A DNA stretch of 64,000 bases from Alkalithermobacter thermoalcaliphilus JW-YL-7 = DSM 7308. GTDB taxonomy: Bacteria; Bacillota; Clostridia; Peptostreptococcales; Peptostreptococcaceae. The notes under the pieces were generated by a model that was not told where the DNA came from, made no database searches, and was given only the letters and a program-made list of their open reading frames with translations. A program made the position numbers and the translations under genes. Below, one piece after another: positions 46,220 through 55,256 of this stretch. The stretch is taken from NCBI GenBank assembly GCA_001584565.1, contig LSFY01000001.1:792001-856000 (forward strand), read 5' to 3'. Each line of letters begins with the position of its first letter. Position 1 is the first letter of the stretch.

Positions 46220-47299
46220 TTGAATAATATAGTATCTCCAACTTCAAATTTAGCAAATACAAACATGAAAGACAACACTTACTCTAGCAAAGAGTTAGAT
46301 ATAAAAGAAGAATTCGTTCAAATATATGAAAGTATAAAAGAACAATTAGAAAAATCAGTATTATTTGAAAAAAGTGATGAGAAAATGACAAAAGATACAG
46401 AAAAATTTTCAACTCCATATGAAGAATTGATTTATAGCATGTTTAAACAGTTTTTTAATCCACTTAGTTTAGATAACGATAATAAACATGATTTAAATGT
46501 TTCAGAAAATGAAAAATTTGACCAAATAGAACTTAGACAAATACTAGAAAAAATTGAAAAAAAGGAATATGTTCAACTAGATGATAACATTAAATTCTAC
46601 AAGAAAACTGTTCAAATAAATGATGCCTTAAAGCTCGATTCAAACAGCATTGAGTTAGAACAAAATCAACAAGTTCATAAAATTCAAGATGAAAATCTTG
46701 AAAATAATAAATTAAATATTTTTTTAGATAAAAAAACACTCAAAGAGTCTAATTTTGAAGTTACTAAATACGATAACGATGAAATAGACCAAAACATAAG
46801 TTTAGCTGAAAGTCATAAAACTTTTACTTATACATCACATATTAAAAAAACGGATACTATAAATAGCACAAAAACCATAGAACATAAAAATTTAATCGAT
46901 CAAATATCCAATAAAATAAAACTAAATATAAGCGATAATACCTCAAGTATAGAAATAAAATTAGAGCCAGAATCATTAGGAAAGCTAATTGTTAAGGTTG
47001 TTTTAGAAAAAGGTATATTAACAGCAAGGCTCATTACTCAAAATGAAGAAGTCAGATCTTTTATAGAGCTTAATATTGAAGAATTAAAAGATAGCCTAAT
47101 AGACAAAGGAATAAATATTCAAAGCTTAAGCGTTTCTGTAGATAGTCAAAGAGAAGATTTTAATAGACATATGAACATATTAAAAGCAACTTCTTATAAC
47201 AAGAGAATAAATAAAGAAAGAATACTTTCAGAAATAGAAGAAAAAACAGAAAAAAACCCTTATTTAGAGATAGATGACAACTTTAATTATTTAGGGTAG
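46220..47299 (+). CDS. fliK: Flagellar hook-length control protein FliK
   Basis: The 359-residue protein starts at TTG 46220 after GGAGGG. The N-terminal 220 residues are low-complexity and poorly conserved, as expected for the molecular-ruler region. The C-terminal Flg_hook domain is clear: TSSIEIKLEPESLGKLIVKV, GILTARLITQNEEVRSFIE and LKDSLIDKGINIQSLSVSV. FliK measures hook length and switches FlhB export specificity. Its position before flgD and flgE supports the call. Confidence 0.92.
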   Translation: MNNIVSPTSNLANTNMKDNTYSSKELDIKEEFVQIYESIKEQLEKSVLFEKSDEKMTKDTEKFSTPYEELIYSMFKQFFNPLSLDNDNKHDLNVSENEKFDQIELRQILEKIEKKEYVQLDDNIKFYKKTVQINDALKLDSNSIELEQNQQVHKIQDENLENNKLNIFLDKKTLKESNFEVTKYDNDEIDQNISLAESHKTFTYTSHIKKTDTINSTKTIEHKNLIDQISNKIKLNISDNTSSIEIKLEPESLGKLIVKVVLEKGILTARLITQNEEVRSFIELNIEELKDSLIDKGINIQSLSVSVDSQREDFNRHMNILKATSYNKRINKERILSEIEEKTEKNPYLEIDDNFNYLG

Positions 47300-47310
47300 G
47301 AGGAGAAACT

Positions 47311-47739
47311 ATGAATATTAATGTATCAGGAGTTTCGCAAAATTATTATCAGCAAGATGATAAAAGCAGAAAAAATAGTCTTGGGAAAAATGAATTTTTA
47401 AATTTACTAATTACTCAGTTAAAATATCAGGATCCACTAAGACCTATGGAAGATAAAGAATTTATAGCTCAGATGGCTCAATTTAGTAGTTTAGAACAAA
47501 TTCAAAACTTAAGTTCTGTTATGGAAAAAGGTCAAAGAGAATTAATAAGTGAAATTAAATCTTTAGGAGAAATTTTCTCAACAAATAAAGATTATGAGCA
47601 AATAGTAAATGAAATAAGAAAGCTAAATAATGACCTAGCATATGACAATATGTATTTAACTAGCAAAATAGAAGAACTTATAGAGGAAATAAGATCATTA
47701 AAAGATGAGAGTTTGAAAGATAATGTAATAAGCTTATAA
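47311..47739 (+). CDS. flgD: Hook assembly scaffold FlgD (short form)
   Basis: The 142-residue protein has the FlgD N-terminal signature LGKNEFLNLLITQLKYQDPLRPMEDKEFIAQMAQFSSLEQIQNL. The usual C-terminal Ig-like/Tudor hook-capping domain (another 80-100 residues) is missing; the protein ends in a coiled coil. Short FlgD proteins of this size are known in Bacillus and its relatives. No frameshift was seen. AGGAGGAG precedes the ATG. Confidence 0.93.
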   Translation: MNINVSGVSQNYYQQDDKSRKNSLGKNEFLNLLITQLKYQDPLRPMEDKEFIAQMAQFSSLEQIQNLSSVMEKGQRELISEIKSLGEIFSTNKDYEQIVNEIRKLNNDLAYDNMYLTSKIEELIEEIRSLKDESLKDNVISL

Positions 47740-47754
47740 AAGGGGGAATTTTTT

Positions 47755-49245
47755 ATGATGAGATCTATGTATTCAGCAATTTCAAGTTTAAGAGCACATC
47801 AGCTTAAAATGGATGTTATAGGAAATAATATAGCAAATGTTAATACCGTAGCTTACAAGGGTTCAAGAGTAACATTTAAAGAAACATTTAACCAAACTAT
47901 AAAAGGTGCTGGAGCAGCTCAAGATGGTAGAGGGGGAACTAATCCTATGCAAGTAGGGTTAGGTACTGATGTCGCAGCTGTTGACATTATACATACTAGA
48001 GGAGCTAGTGAAAGAACAGATAGCCCTACTGATCTTATGATAAATGGCGAAGGTTTTTTTATAGTTTCTGATGATCCAAATTATTTAAATAGATATTATA
48101 CAAGAGCAGGTAACTTTAGTATTGATGTTAATGGAAATTTAGTAACTCAAGATGGATATAAAGTATTAGGATATATGGCAGATGAAAGTGGTTATCTTAA
48201 AAGTAATATTGAAGCACTAAGAATAGATAAGTCTATAGTTTATCCACCTCAAGCTACAAAACCAACTCCTAATAATCCTGAAGAAGATGTAGTTATATTT
48301 TCAGGGAACTTAAATAGTCTAGCACAACCTACAGGAGATGTGGTAAATATAGGAAACAGTGGTTCGGTTTATAGAAAAGATCTAACTATATCAAAAGGTA
48401 AGGTTTTATATATTCCAGAAGATGAATATAAACAAAGTATAGGAAGAGAAACTACTATGGAAGTATTTGATGATTTTGGTAATGTTCATAGAATAAAATT
48501 AGTATTCATAAAAAAAGAAGTTTCAACTGATCCTCCAGAAACCACTTGGAATGTAGAGGCTTTTTATCTTCACCCAGATGGAAATATGTATAGAAATAAA
48601 GTACAATCTATAACATTAGGTACAGATGGAAATCCTGTTGAAAATGAGGGTGCTAATGGATTTATGTATGGGACTAAAGATGCAAGTGGGGCTTTACAAG
48701 CAGGTGGATTTGAAATAAAATTCGATGAAAAAGGTTTAGTTAAAGGCGACGGAAAAATGACTTTCAAAATAGGAAAAGAATTAACAGCTGGAGCTGATGA
48801 ACTTGTATTTGATATAAATTTAAGCAATCTAACACAATTTGCTAGCACTTCAACTGCTGCAGCAACTTATATAAAAGGATACAAACAAGGATCGTTAACA
48901 GACTTTGCCATAGCTCCTAATGGAGAGATTATAGGAAATTTTGACAATGGACAAAGAAGGGTTTTAGGAAGAGTTGCACTAGCAAACTTTACAAACCCAG
49001 CAGGTCTTCAAAAAATGCAATCTAACATGTTTATAAGCACTAGAAACTCTGGGCTTGCAGTTATAGGATTTCCGTCAACAAATGGTTTTGCAGACCTTAA
49101 CCCAGGAACTTTAGAAATGTCAAATGTAGACCTAGGAAGAGAGTTTACAAATATGATTACAACACAAAGAGGATTTCAGGCAAACTCTAGAGTTATAACA
49201 ACAACAGATCAGATGTTAGAAGAATTAGTAAATCTTAAGAGATAA
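47755..49245 (+). CDS. flgE: Flagellar hook protein FlgE
   Basis: The 496-residue protein builds the hook. N-terminal MYSAISSLRAHQLKMDVIGNNIANVNTVAYKGSRVTFKETF and C-terminal NVDLGREFTNMITTQRGFQANSRVITTTDQMLEELVNLKR are the terminal coiled-coil helices of the axial family. The middle holds the D1/D2 domains, with ERTDSPTDLMINGEGFFIVSD and RYYTRAGNFSIDVNGNLV. It is longer than enterobacterial FlgE, which is normal in Firmicutes. AAAGGGGG precedes tandem ATG codons. Confidence 0.97.
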   Translation: MMRSMYSAISSLRAHQLKMDVIGNNIANVNTVAYKGSRVTFKETFNQTIKGAGAAQDGRGGTNPMQVGLGTDVAAVDIIHTRGASERTDSPTDLMINGEGFFIVSDDPNYLNRYYTRAGNFSIDVNGNLVTQDGYKVLGYMADESGYLKSNIEALRIDKSIVYPPQATKPTPNNPEEDVVIFSGNLNSLAQPTGDVVNIGNSGSVYRKDLTISKGKVLYIPEDEYKQSIGRETTMEVFDDFGNVHRIKLVFIKKEVSTDPPETTWNVEAFYLHPDGNMYRNKVQSITLGTDGNPVENEGANGFMYGTKDASGALQAGGFEIKFDEKGLVKGDGKMTFKIGKELTAGADELVFDINLSNLTQFASTSTAAATYIKGYKQGSLTDFAIAPNGEIIGNFDNGQRRVLGRVALANFTNPAGLQKMQSNMFISTRNSGLAVIGFPSTNGFADLNPGTLEMSNVDLGREFTNMITTQRGFQANSRVITTTDQMLEELVNLKR

Positions 49246-49257
49246 TAAGGTGAAATT

Positions 49258-49455
49258 ATGATAAAATTGACACGACTTAATAAAGATGAATTCGTTGTAA
49301 ATTGTGATCTTATAGAAATAATAGAAAAAACTCCCGACACGGTTATAACATTGACTACCGGAAAAAAGTATGTAGTAAAAGAGGATATAGACACAATAAT
49401 AAAAAAAGTAAAAGAATTTAAAAAAGACATAAATATAAAGATTATAAGCAAATGA
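49258..49455 (+). CDS. flbD: FlbD/SwrD family small flagellar protein
   Basis: The 65-residue protein matches the Firmicute FlbD (SwrD) family: MIKLTRLNKDEFVVNCDLIEIIEKTPDTVITLTTGKKYVVKE. In Bacillus it increases motor power for swarming. It lies between flgE and motA, which fits. TAAGGTGA precedes the ATG. It is unrelated to the Caulobacter transcription factor of the same name. Confidence 0.92.
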   Translation: MIKLTRLNKDEFVVNCDLIEIIEKTPDTVITLTTGKKYVVKEDIDTIIKKVKEFKKDINIKIISK

Positions 49456-49470
49456 AAAGAGGTGTAGTAA

Positions 49471-50253
49471 TTGGACTTAGGAACACTCATAGGAATAGCC
49501 TCTGGATTTATATTAATCGCTATAGGAATATTAAGTAATGGTAGCATACTAACATTTTTAGATCCTGCATCTATGATGATAGTTATGGGAGGGACAATAG
49601 CAGCAACTTTTGTTGCTTATCCTCTCCCAAAAGTATTAGAATCTGGTAAAATAGTAAAAAAAGCATTCCAAACTAGAAAAGGTCAATCATCAGATATAAT
49701 ACAGAGCATAATAGACCTTGCAAATAAAGCTAGAAAAGAAGGATTATTGGCCCTTGAAGAATTAGCAAATGAAATGGAAGATGAATTTATGAAAAAAGGG
49801 ATAGTTCTTATAGTTGATGGAACTGATCCAGAATTAGTTAGAAATTTATTAGAAACAGAATTGTCATTCATAGAAGAAAGACATAAAGTAGGACAAGGCT
49901 TATTCGAAACAATGGGATCTTTTGCACCTGCATTTGGTATGGTTGGAACCTTAATAGGTCTTATAAATATGTTAAGAAAATTAGATGACCCATCAACCAT
50001 AGGGCCAGCTATGGCGGTGGCACTGATTACGACGTTTTACGGATCTTTATTAGCAAATTTAATATTCTTACCGATAGCTAATAAATTAAAAGTTAAAAGT
50101 AGAGATGAACTTTTAGAAAAAGAAATAATTGTTGAAGGTCTTCTTTCGATTCAAGCAGGAGAAAATCCTAGAATAATTGAAGAAAAATTAAAGGCATTCT
50201 TATCTCCTGCTATGAGAAAATCTCCTGAAGGGAGAGTAGAAGAAAATGCGTAG
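49471..50253 (+). CDS. motA: Flagellar motor stator protein MotA
   Basis: The 260-residue protein starts at TTG 49471 after AAGAGGTG. It has four membrane helices: GTLIGIASGFILIAIGIL, FLDPASMMIVMGGTIAATFVAYPL, FAPAFGMVGTLIGLINML and AMAVALITTFYGSLLANLIFLPIANKL. The charged cytoplasmic loop that pushes FliG lies between the second and third, and the conserved prolines in APAFG and FLPIAN are present. It overlaps motB by 8 bases. Whether the stator uses protons or sodium cannot be told. Confidence 0.96.
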   Translation: MDLGTLIGIASGFILIAIGILSNGSILTFLDPASMMIVMGGTIAATFVAYPLPKVLESGKIVKKAFQTRKGQSSDIIQSIIDLANKARKEGLLALEELANEMEDEFMKKGIVLIVDGTDPELVRNLLETELSFIEERHKVGQGLFETMGSFAPAFGMVGTLIGLINMLRKLDDPSTIGPAMAVALITTFYGSLLANLIFLPIANKLKVKSRDELLEKEIIVEGLLSIQAGENPRIIEEKLKAFLSPAMRKSPEGRVEENA

Positions 50254-50989
50254 AAAAAAAAAACAAGAAGACATTAAAAAAGGTGCTCCAGAATGGATGA
50301 ACACATATGGGGACATGGTTACGTTGCTTTTATGTTTCTTTGTTTTATTATTTTCCTATTCGACTATAGATGCGCAAAAGTTTGAGGCTATAATAATGTC
50401 ATTTCAAGGATCGCTAGGGCTATTAGATGGCGGAAAAACTATAGATAGTGAAAATTATATAAAAGATGGATCTTTAAAAGATAAAAATACAAAACAAACA
50501 AGAGAAATAGAAGATTTCAAGAAGTTAGAACATGAAATTAGACAATATTTAGATGAAAATGGACTAGCGGATGATGTTTCAGTTATAAATGGAAATTCAG
50601 GAATTCTTCTAAGGTTTAAGGATAATGTCTTGTTTGATTCAGGAAAGGCAGATTTAAAAGATAAGTCAAAAGAAACACTAACTTATATCTCAAGACTTTT
50701 GAATAAAGAAGAATTTAGAGAAAAATTCATAAGAATTGAGGGGCATACAGATAATGTACCTATAAGAAACTCAAAATATCCTTCAAATTGGGAATTATCA
50801 GTTTCAAGATCTAGTAATGTAGTAAGGTTTTTGATAGAAGAAACAGGAATTAATCCTAGGAGAATATCTGCTTCTGGGTATAGTGAATATCATCCTGTAG
50901 CTCCTAACGACTCACCAGAGAACAAGGCTAAAAACAGAAGAGTTGACATATTAATACTAAGATCTGAAGTGATTAAAGATATAGATTAG
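50246..50989 (+). CDS. motB: Flagellar motor stator protein MotB
   Basis: The 247-residue protein begins with a basic stretch, then a single membrane helix with the ion-carrying Asp23 (WMNTYGDMVTLLLCFFVLLFSYST). A plug and linker follow, then an OmpA-like peptidoglycan-binding domain (LLRFKDNVLFDSGKADL, IRIEGHTDNVPIRN, NWELSVSRSSNVVRFL, NRRVDILIL). It anchors the stator to the wall. GAAGGGAGAG precedes the ATG inside motA. Confidence 0.96.
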   Translation: MRRKKKQEDIKKGAPEWMNTYGDMVTLLLCFFVLLFSYSTIDAQKFEAIIMSFQGSLGLLDGGKTIDSENYIKDGSLKDKNTKQTREIEDFKKLEHEIRQYLDENGLADDVSVINGNSGILLRFKDNVLFDSGKADLKDKSKETLTYISRLLNKEEFREKFIRIEGHTDNVPIRNSKYPSNWELSVSRSSNVVRFLIEETGINPRRISASGYSEYHPVAPNDSPENKAKNRRVDILILRSEVIKDID

Positions 50990-50999
50990 GGGGAAGGCA

Positions 51000-51416
51000 A
51001 TGAATACAAAAAAAGTAGTAATATTTTCTATAGTAGCATTCATATTATCTCTTGGGACATTAGGTGCTGTTTTATATTTTACTGTTTTCAATAATCATCA
51101 AAACACAGAAAAGAATATAAAAACATATATATATGATGCAGGAGAGTTTTCCACAAATATAGGAAATAATAATAATTACTTTAAAGGAAATATAACTATT
51201 GAAACTACTGATAAAAATCTTCCGAAAAAATTAGCAGAAAGCAATATTTTGTTAAGAGATTTAGTTTTGAGAACAATAATTTCACAAGATCCTAGCGAAA
51301 TGGTTAAAACAGAGGGCGTAGAGAAATTTAAAATGCAACTTATAAAAGAATTATCTAGATTAATGAATACGGAATCTATAACTAATATATATTTTACAAA
51401 TTATATAGTGCAGTAA
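51000..51416 (+). CDS. fliL: Flagellar basal body-associated protein FliL
   Basis: The 138-residue protein has one N-terminal membrane helix (KVVIFSIVAFILSLGTLGAVLYF) and an extracytoplasmic domain ending LMNTESITNIYFTNYIVQ, the FliL C-terminal signature. It associates with the stator. GGGGGAAGG precedes the ATG. It lies between motB and fliM. Confidence 0.92.
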   Translation: MNTKKVVIFSIVAFILSLGTLGAVLYFTVFNNHQNTEKNIKTYIYDAGEFSTNIGNNNNYFKGNITIETTDKNLPKKLAESNILLRDLVLRTIISQDPSEMVKTEGVEKFKMQLIKELSRLMNTESITNIYFTNYIVQ

Positions 51417-51431
51417 AGGTAGGTGGCGTGA

Positions 51432-52430
51432 TTGTCTGAAATATTATCTCAAGAAGAAATAGATGCTCTGCTGCAGGCTTTAAATACAGGAGAAGTAAGC
51501 GTAAAAGAGATTGAGCAAGAAACTAAGGAAAAGAAAGTCAAAAAGTATGACTTTAAAAGTCCGAAAAAGCTTGCTAACGACCAATTGCGCACACTTAATA
51601 TGATTCATGAAAATTTTGCTAGAGCTTTAAATACATTTTTATCTGGATATCTAAGAACAAAAACTCAAATTGAAGTATTATCTGTAGAGGAAATTTCTTA
51701 TTACGAGTTTAGTAATTCTATATCAAATCCTGCATTATTAGCTATAATTGATTTTAATCCATTGCCAGGCCAAATTATTTTTGAAATTTCAAGCCAACTT
51801 TCATTTTCTATAATAGATAGAATTCTTGGAGGAATTGGAAGTTATACAGGTGAAATTAGAGCGTTTACAGAAATCGAAATAACTTTACTAAACAAAATTA
51901 TAAGACAAATAGTAAAATATTTTATAGATCCATGGGAAAATGTAATAGAGCTAACCCCTACTGTAGATAAAATAGAGACAAATTCACAGTTTGCACAGAT
52001 AGCATCGTATAATGAAACAGTAGCATTAATAACATTTAGAGCTACTATTGGAGAAACAGAAGGGTTAATAAATATCTGTATTCCTCACATAGTGTTAGAA
52101 CCTGTACTGCCAAAGCTAAGTACAAAATATTGGTTTTCAACCATCAGCAAAAAATCTACTGATGAAGAAAAAAATATCATAGAAAAAAGAGTAAAAAAAG
52201 CTACATTAAACATAAAATGTATCGTTGGAGAAGCAAATATAACGCTTGAAGATTTTATAAATCTTCAAGAAGGAGATGTTATAACGTTAGACAAAACGAT
52301 TCATGATGAGATAGAAATAGCAGTTGAGGATAGAGTTAAATACTTAGGTAAACCAGGAACTATAAAAAATAAATTATCAGTAAAGATTACAAAAGTAATT
52401 GAAAAGGATGATGATGAGTATGATGAATGA
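51432..52430 (+). CDS. fliM: Flagellar motor switch protein FliM
   Basis: The 332-residue C-ring protein starts at TTG 51432. The N-terminal LSQEEIDALLQAL motif binds CheY-phosphate. The middle domain has ANDQLRTLNMIHENFARAL and GQIIFEISSQLSFSIIDRILGGIG with EIRAFTEIE. The C-terminal SpoA domain is ITLEDFINLQEGDVITLDK. AGGTAGGTGG precedes the start. It overlaps the start of fliY. Confidence 0.96.
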   Translation: MSEILSQEEIDALLQALNTGEVSVKEIEQETKEKKVKKYDFKSPKKLANDQLRTLNMIHENFARALNTFLSGYLRTKTQIEVLSVEEISYYEFSNSISNPALLAIIDFNPLPGQIIFEISSQLSFSIIDRILGGIGSYTGEIRAFTEIEITLLNKIIRQIVKYFIDPWENVIELTPTVDKIETNSQFAQIASYNETVALITFRATIGETEGLINICIPHIVLEPVLPKLSTKYWFSTISKKSTDEEKNIIEKRVKKATLNIKCIVGEANITLEDFINLQEGDVITLDKTIHDEIEIAVEDRVKYLGKPGTIKNKLSVKITKVIEKDDDEYDE

Positions 52431-53541
52431 TTTCTTGTCGCAAGAAGAAATAGATGCTCTTTTAAAAGGCACTATGAACATGAGTTCTTCTGATGATGAT
52501 ATTCTTAGCGATATTGAAAAAGATGCACTAGGAGAAATCGGCAATATAAGTATGGGTACAGCGGCGACAACCTTATCTACACTTTTATATCAAAGAGTTA
52601 ATATAACTACACCTAAAGTAGATATTGTTACTATAGATGATATGGCTAAGCAATATTCACTTCCGTTTGTTGCTGTACAAGTTAATTATAAGGAAGGATT
52701 AACAGGAACAAACCTACTCATATTAAAAGAAGAAGATGTAAAGATAATAACATCTTTAATGATGGGCGGAGATGGAGTTACAAATTTACCTTCAGAACTT
52801 GATGATATACATTTAAGTGCGATAAGTGAAGCTATGAATCAAATGGTAGGTTCATCTTCAACCTCCATATCTGAGATGATATCTAAAAAAATAGATATAT
52901 CTCCTCCAAATGTGTTTAAATATAATTTAGGAGATGAAAATATAGAACTAGAATATATAAAAAGAAATGAAAAAATTGTTAGAGTATCTTTTGAAATGAA
53001 AATAGGTAATTTGATAGATAGTAATATAATGCAGCTTCTGCCTATTGACTTTGCTAAAAATTTAGTTAATAATATGTTGTATGGAGAATCTTCTACTTCT
53101 GTGTCAAATTTAGTAGAAGAAAATAATCAATATAATAATTTAAGTAGCTCTTTAAGTGAAGATATAAGCATAGATTTAGATAAGTCTTTTGAAGCAAAAC
53201 AACAAAAACCTCAAAGTAATATAAATGTTCAACCTGTAAAGTTTGAAAGTTTTGATACGCCAAGTACGCAATCTTCAAGTATACCAGAGAATATTTCTTT
53301 AATAAAAGATGTTTTTCTAAAAGTTACAGTTGAGTTAGGAAGAACTAAAAAATCTATAGATGAAATACTACAGTTTGCTCCTGGAACAGTTATAGAACTT
53401 GACAAATTAGTTGGAGAACCATTAGATATATTGGTCAATGGAAAGAAAATTGCAAAGGGAGAAGTTGTAGTTATAGATGAAAACTATGGAATAAGAATAA
53501 CTGATATTATAAAACCAGAAAAAAGATTAAGATCTATATAA
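52414..53541 (+). CDS. fliY: Flagellar motor switch phosphatase FliY
   Basis: About 375 residues; the exact start is unclear because several in-frame ATG codons lie at 52408-52423, and I took 52414, six bases after AAAAGG. An N-terminal LSQEEIDALLKG peptide binds CheY-phosphate. Two CheC-type phosphatase motifs follow: DALGEIGNISMGTAATTLS and LSAISEAMNQMVGSSSTSIS. The C-terminal FliN/SpoA domain has LKVTVELGRTKKSIDEILQFAPGTVIELDKLVGEPLDI. It replaces FliN and removes phosphate from CheY, as in Bacillus. No separate fliN is present. Confidence 0.94.
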   Translation: MSMMNDFLSQEEIDALLKGTMNMSSSDDDILSDIEKDALGEIGNISMGTAATTLSTLLYQRVNITTPKVDIVTIDDMAKQYSLPFVAVQVNYKEGLTGTNLLILKEEDVKIITSLMMGGDGVTNLPSELDDIHLSAISEAMNQMVGSSSTSISEMISKKIDISPPNVFKYNLGDENIELEYIKRNEKIVRVSFEMKIGNLIDSNIMQLLPIDFAKNLVNNMLYGESSTSVSNLVEENNQYNNLSSSLSEDISIDLDKSFEAKQQKPQSNINVQPVKFESFDTPSTQSSSIPENISLIKDVFLKVTVELGRTKKSIDEILQFAPGTVIELDKLVGEPLDILVNGKKIAKGEVVVIDENYGIRITDIIKPEKRLRSI

Positions 53542-53573
53542 TAATTTTGAAATAAAGAGGAGGAATTATAAAA

Positions 53574-53936
53574 ATGTCAAAGGGAATACTACTAGTTGAT
53601 GATGCTGCTTTTATGAGAATGATGATCAAGGACATTTTAACTAAAAATGGCTATGAGGTAGTTGGAGAAGCAGAAAATGGTCTTAAAGCTGTAGAAAAGT
53701 ACAAGGAATTAAGACCAGCTTTAACAATGATGGATATAACTATGCCAGAAATGGATGGTATTCAAGCTGTTAAAGAAATAAAAAAAATAGATCCAAATGC
53801 AAATATAATTATGTGCTCAGCAATGGGGCAACAAGCAATGGTAATAGAAGCTATACAATCTGGAGCTAAAGACTTTATTGTGAAGCCATTCCAAGCTGAT
53901 AGAGTTTTAGAAGCAGTAAAAAAAGTGTTAGGATAG
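53574..53936 (+). CDS. cheY: Chemotaxis response regulator CheY
   Basis: The 120-residue single-domain receiver has the acidic pair in LLVDDAAFMR, the phospho-acceptor Asp54 in MMDITMPEMDG, IIMCSAMGQQ (switch Ser) and the conserved Lys in FIVKPFQ. The motif DDAAFMRMMI is typical of chemotaxis CheY. It lies directly after fliY, its phosphatase. AGAGGAGG precedes the ATG. The 32-base gap is one of the larger ones in the operon. Confidence 0.97.
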   Translation: MSKGILLVDDAAFMRMMIKDILTKNGYEVVGEAENGLKAVEKYKELRPALTMMDITMPEMDGIQAVKEIKKIDPNANIIMCSAMGQQAMVIEAIQSGAKDFIVKPFQADRVLEAVKKVLG

Positions 53937-53942
53937 GTATTT

Positions 53943-54224
53943 ATGAATACTTTATATATTATTTTTAGAATAATATCTTACTTATGTATTTTTATTTTAG
54001 TGATTTATTTTATCAATTTAACATCAAAATATTTGATAAAAAAGAATAATGATATAATGAAAAACAAAAAAATAAAAATAGTAGAAAGATTTTATTTAGG
54101 CAAAGACAAAGAGATAATATTAGTAAATTATAAAAAATATGAATACATAATAGGAGTATCTCAAAACTGCTTTTCTACTATAGATAGATTAATTATCGAG
54201 GATGATACTAATGAAAAAAGCTAA
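53943..54224 (+). CDS. fliO: Flagellar export protein FliO (short)
   Basis: The 93-residue protein has one membrane helix (IISYLCIFILVIYFINLTSKYLI) and a cytoplasmic part with KIKIVERFYLGKDKEIILVNYKKYEYIIGVSQNCFSTI, matching the FliO/FliZ pattern (xxLgxkksixlVxxgxxyyllGvt). There is no N-terminal signal region, unlike Bacillus FliO. Position immediately before fliP supports the call. Confidence 0.88.
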   Translation: MNTLYIIFRIISYLCIFILVIYFINLTSKYLIKKNNDIMKNKKIKIVERFYLGKDKEIILVNYKKYEYIIGVSQNCFSTIDRLIIEDDTNEKS

Positions 54225-54963
54225 AATAGGAATATTTTTAGCTATAGTACTTACATTTATAAGTACGAGCCTGTCTTTTGGACAGCAAGTACCTAATATA
54301 TCGCTGCAAATAAGCGGTACAAACGACCCTAAAAATTTAAGTAGTACAATAGAGATAATACTTTTACTTACTGTACTTTCTTTATTACCAACTATAATAA
54401 TAATGATGACATCATTTACAAGAGTAATTATAGTATTATCTTTTTTAAGAAATGCTTTAGCAACTCAACAAAATCCACCAACTCAAGTTTTAATAGGGCT
54501 AGCTATATTCTTAACTTTTTTCATAATGGCGCCTGTTGGTAGTGAAATTTATGAAAACTCTTTAAAGCCTTATTTTGATGAAAAAATAACTCAAGAAGAA
54601 GCATTTGATACTGCTATGATACCGCTTAGAAATTTTATGTTTAAACAAACAAGAGAAAGTGATATATCTTTATTTTTAGAATTGAGCAAAACAGAAACAA
54701 AGCCTCAAAGTTTAGAAGATATCCCTAATAGAGTATTAATACCTGCATTTTTAATAAGTGAACTTAAAACAGGTTTTCAGATAGGGTTTATATTATTTAT
54801 TCCTTTTATCATAATAGATATGGTAGTAGCTAGTACTTTAATGTCAATGGGAATGATTATGTTGCCTCCAGCAATGATATCATTGCCATTTAAAATCCTA
54901 CTTTTTATACTAATAGATGGCTGGAATTTAATAGTTAGATCTATAGTCGTAGGATTTAAGTAA
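54211..54963 (+). CDS. fliP: Flagellar export gate protein FliP
   Basis: ATG 54211 (250 aa) is taken because GAGG lies 9 bases upstream; the ATG at 54202 is too close. A signal peptide (KAKIGIFLAIVLTFISTSLSFG) is followed by the FliP motifs LTVLSLLPTIIIMMTSFTRVIIVLSFLRNALATQQNPPTQVLIGLA, LIPAFLISELKTGFQIGF and MVVASTLMSMGMIMLPP. It forms the export gate with FliQ and FliR. It overlaps fliO by 14 bases. Confidence 0.96.
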   Translation: MKKAKIGIFLAIVLTFISTSLSFGQQVPNISLQISGTNDPKNLSSTIEIILLLTVLSLLPTIIIMMTSFTRVIIVLSFLRNALATQQNPPTQVLIGLAIFLTFFIMAPVGSEIYENSLKPYFDEKITQEEAFDTAMIPLRNFMFKQTRESDISLFLELSKTETKPQSLEDIPNRVLIPAFLISELKTGFQIGFILFIPFIIIDMVVASTLMSMGMIMLPPAMISLPFKILLFILIDGWNLIVRSIVVGFK

Positions 54964-54976
54964 AGGAAGTGAAAAA

Positions 54977-55246
54977 ATGGATGTAAATTCTGTTGTACAT
55001 CTAGGGCAACAGGCTCTAACTATGATACTTTTGCTATCAGCACCAGTATTAATTTTAAGTCTTATAGTTGGGCTTTTAGTAAGTATATTTCAAGCTACTA
55101 CTCAAATACAAGAAGCTACGCTTGCATTTGTTCCTAAGATAATAGTAGTGTTTTTATCTCTTGTAATATTTGGACATTGGATGATATCAACAGCAACAAA
55201 TTTTACTAAAAATCTATTCTTAAATATAGATAAATTTATTAAATAG
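54977..55246 (+). CDS. fliQ: Flagellar export gate protein FliQ
   Basis: The 89-residue two-helix protein has the FliQ motifs LGQQALTMILLLSAPVLILSLIVGLLVSIFQATTQIQEATLAFVPKIIVV and GHWMIST. AAAGGAAGTG precedes the ATG. Gene order fliP-fliQ-fliR is as expected. Confidence 0.96.
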   Translation: MDVNSVVHLGQQALTMILLLSAPVLILSLIVGLLVSIFQATTQIQEATLAFVPKIIVVFLSLVIFGHWMISTATNFTKNLFLNIDKFIK

Positions 55247-55256
55247 GATGATATAA

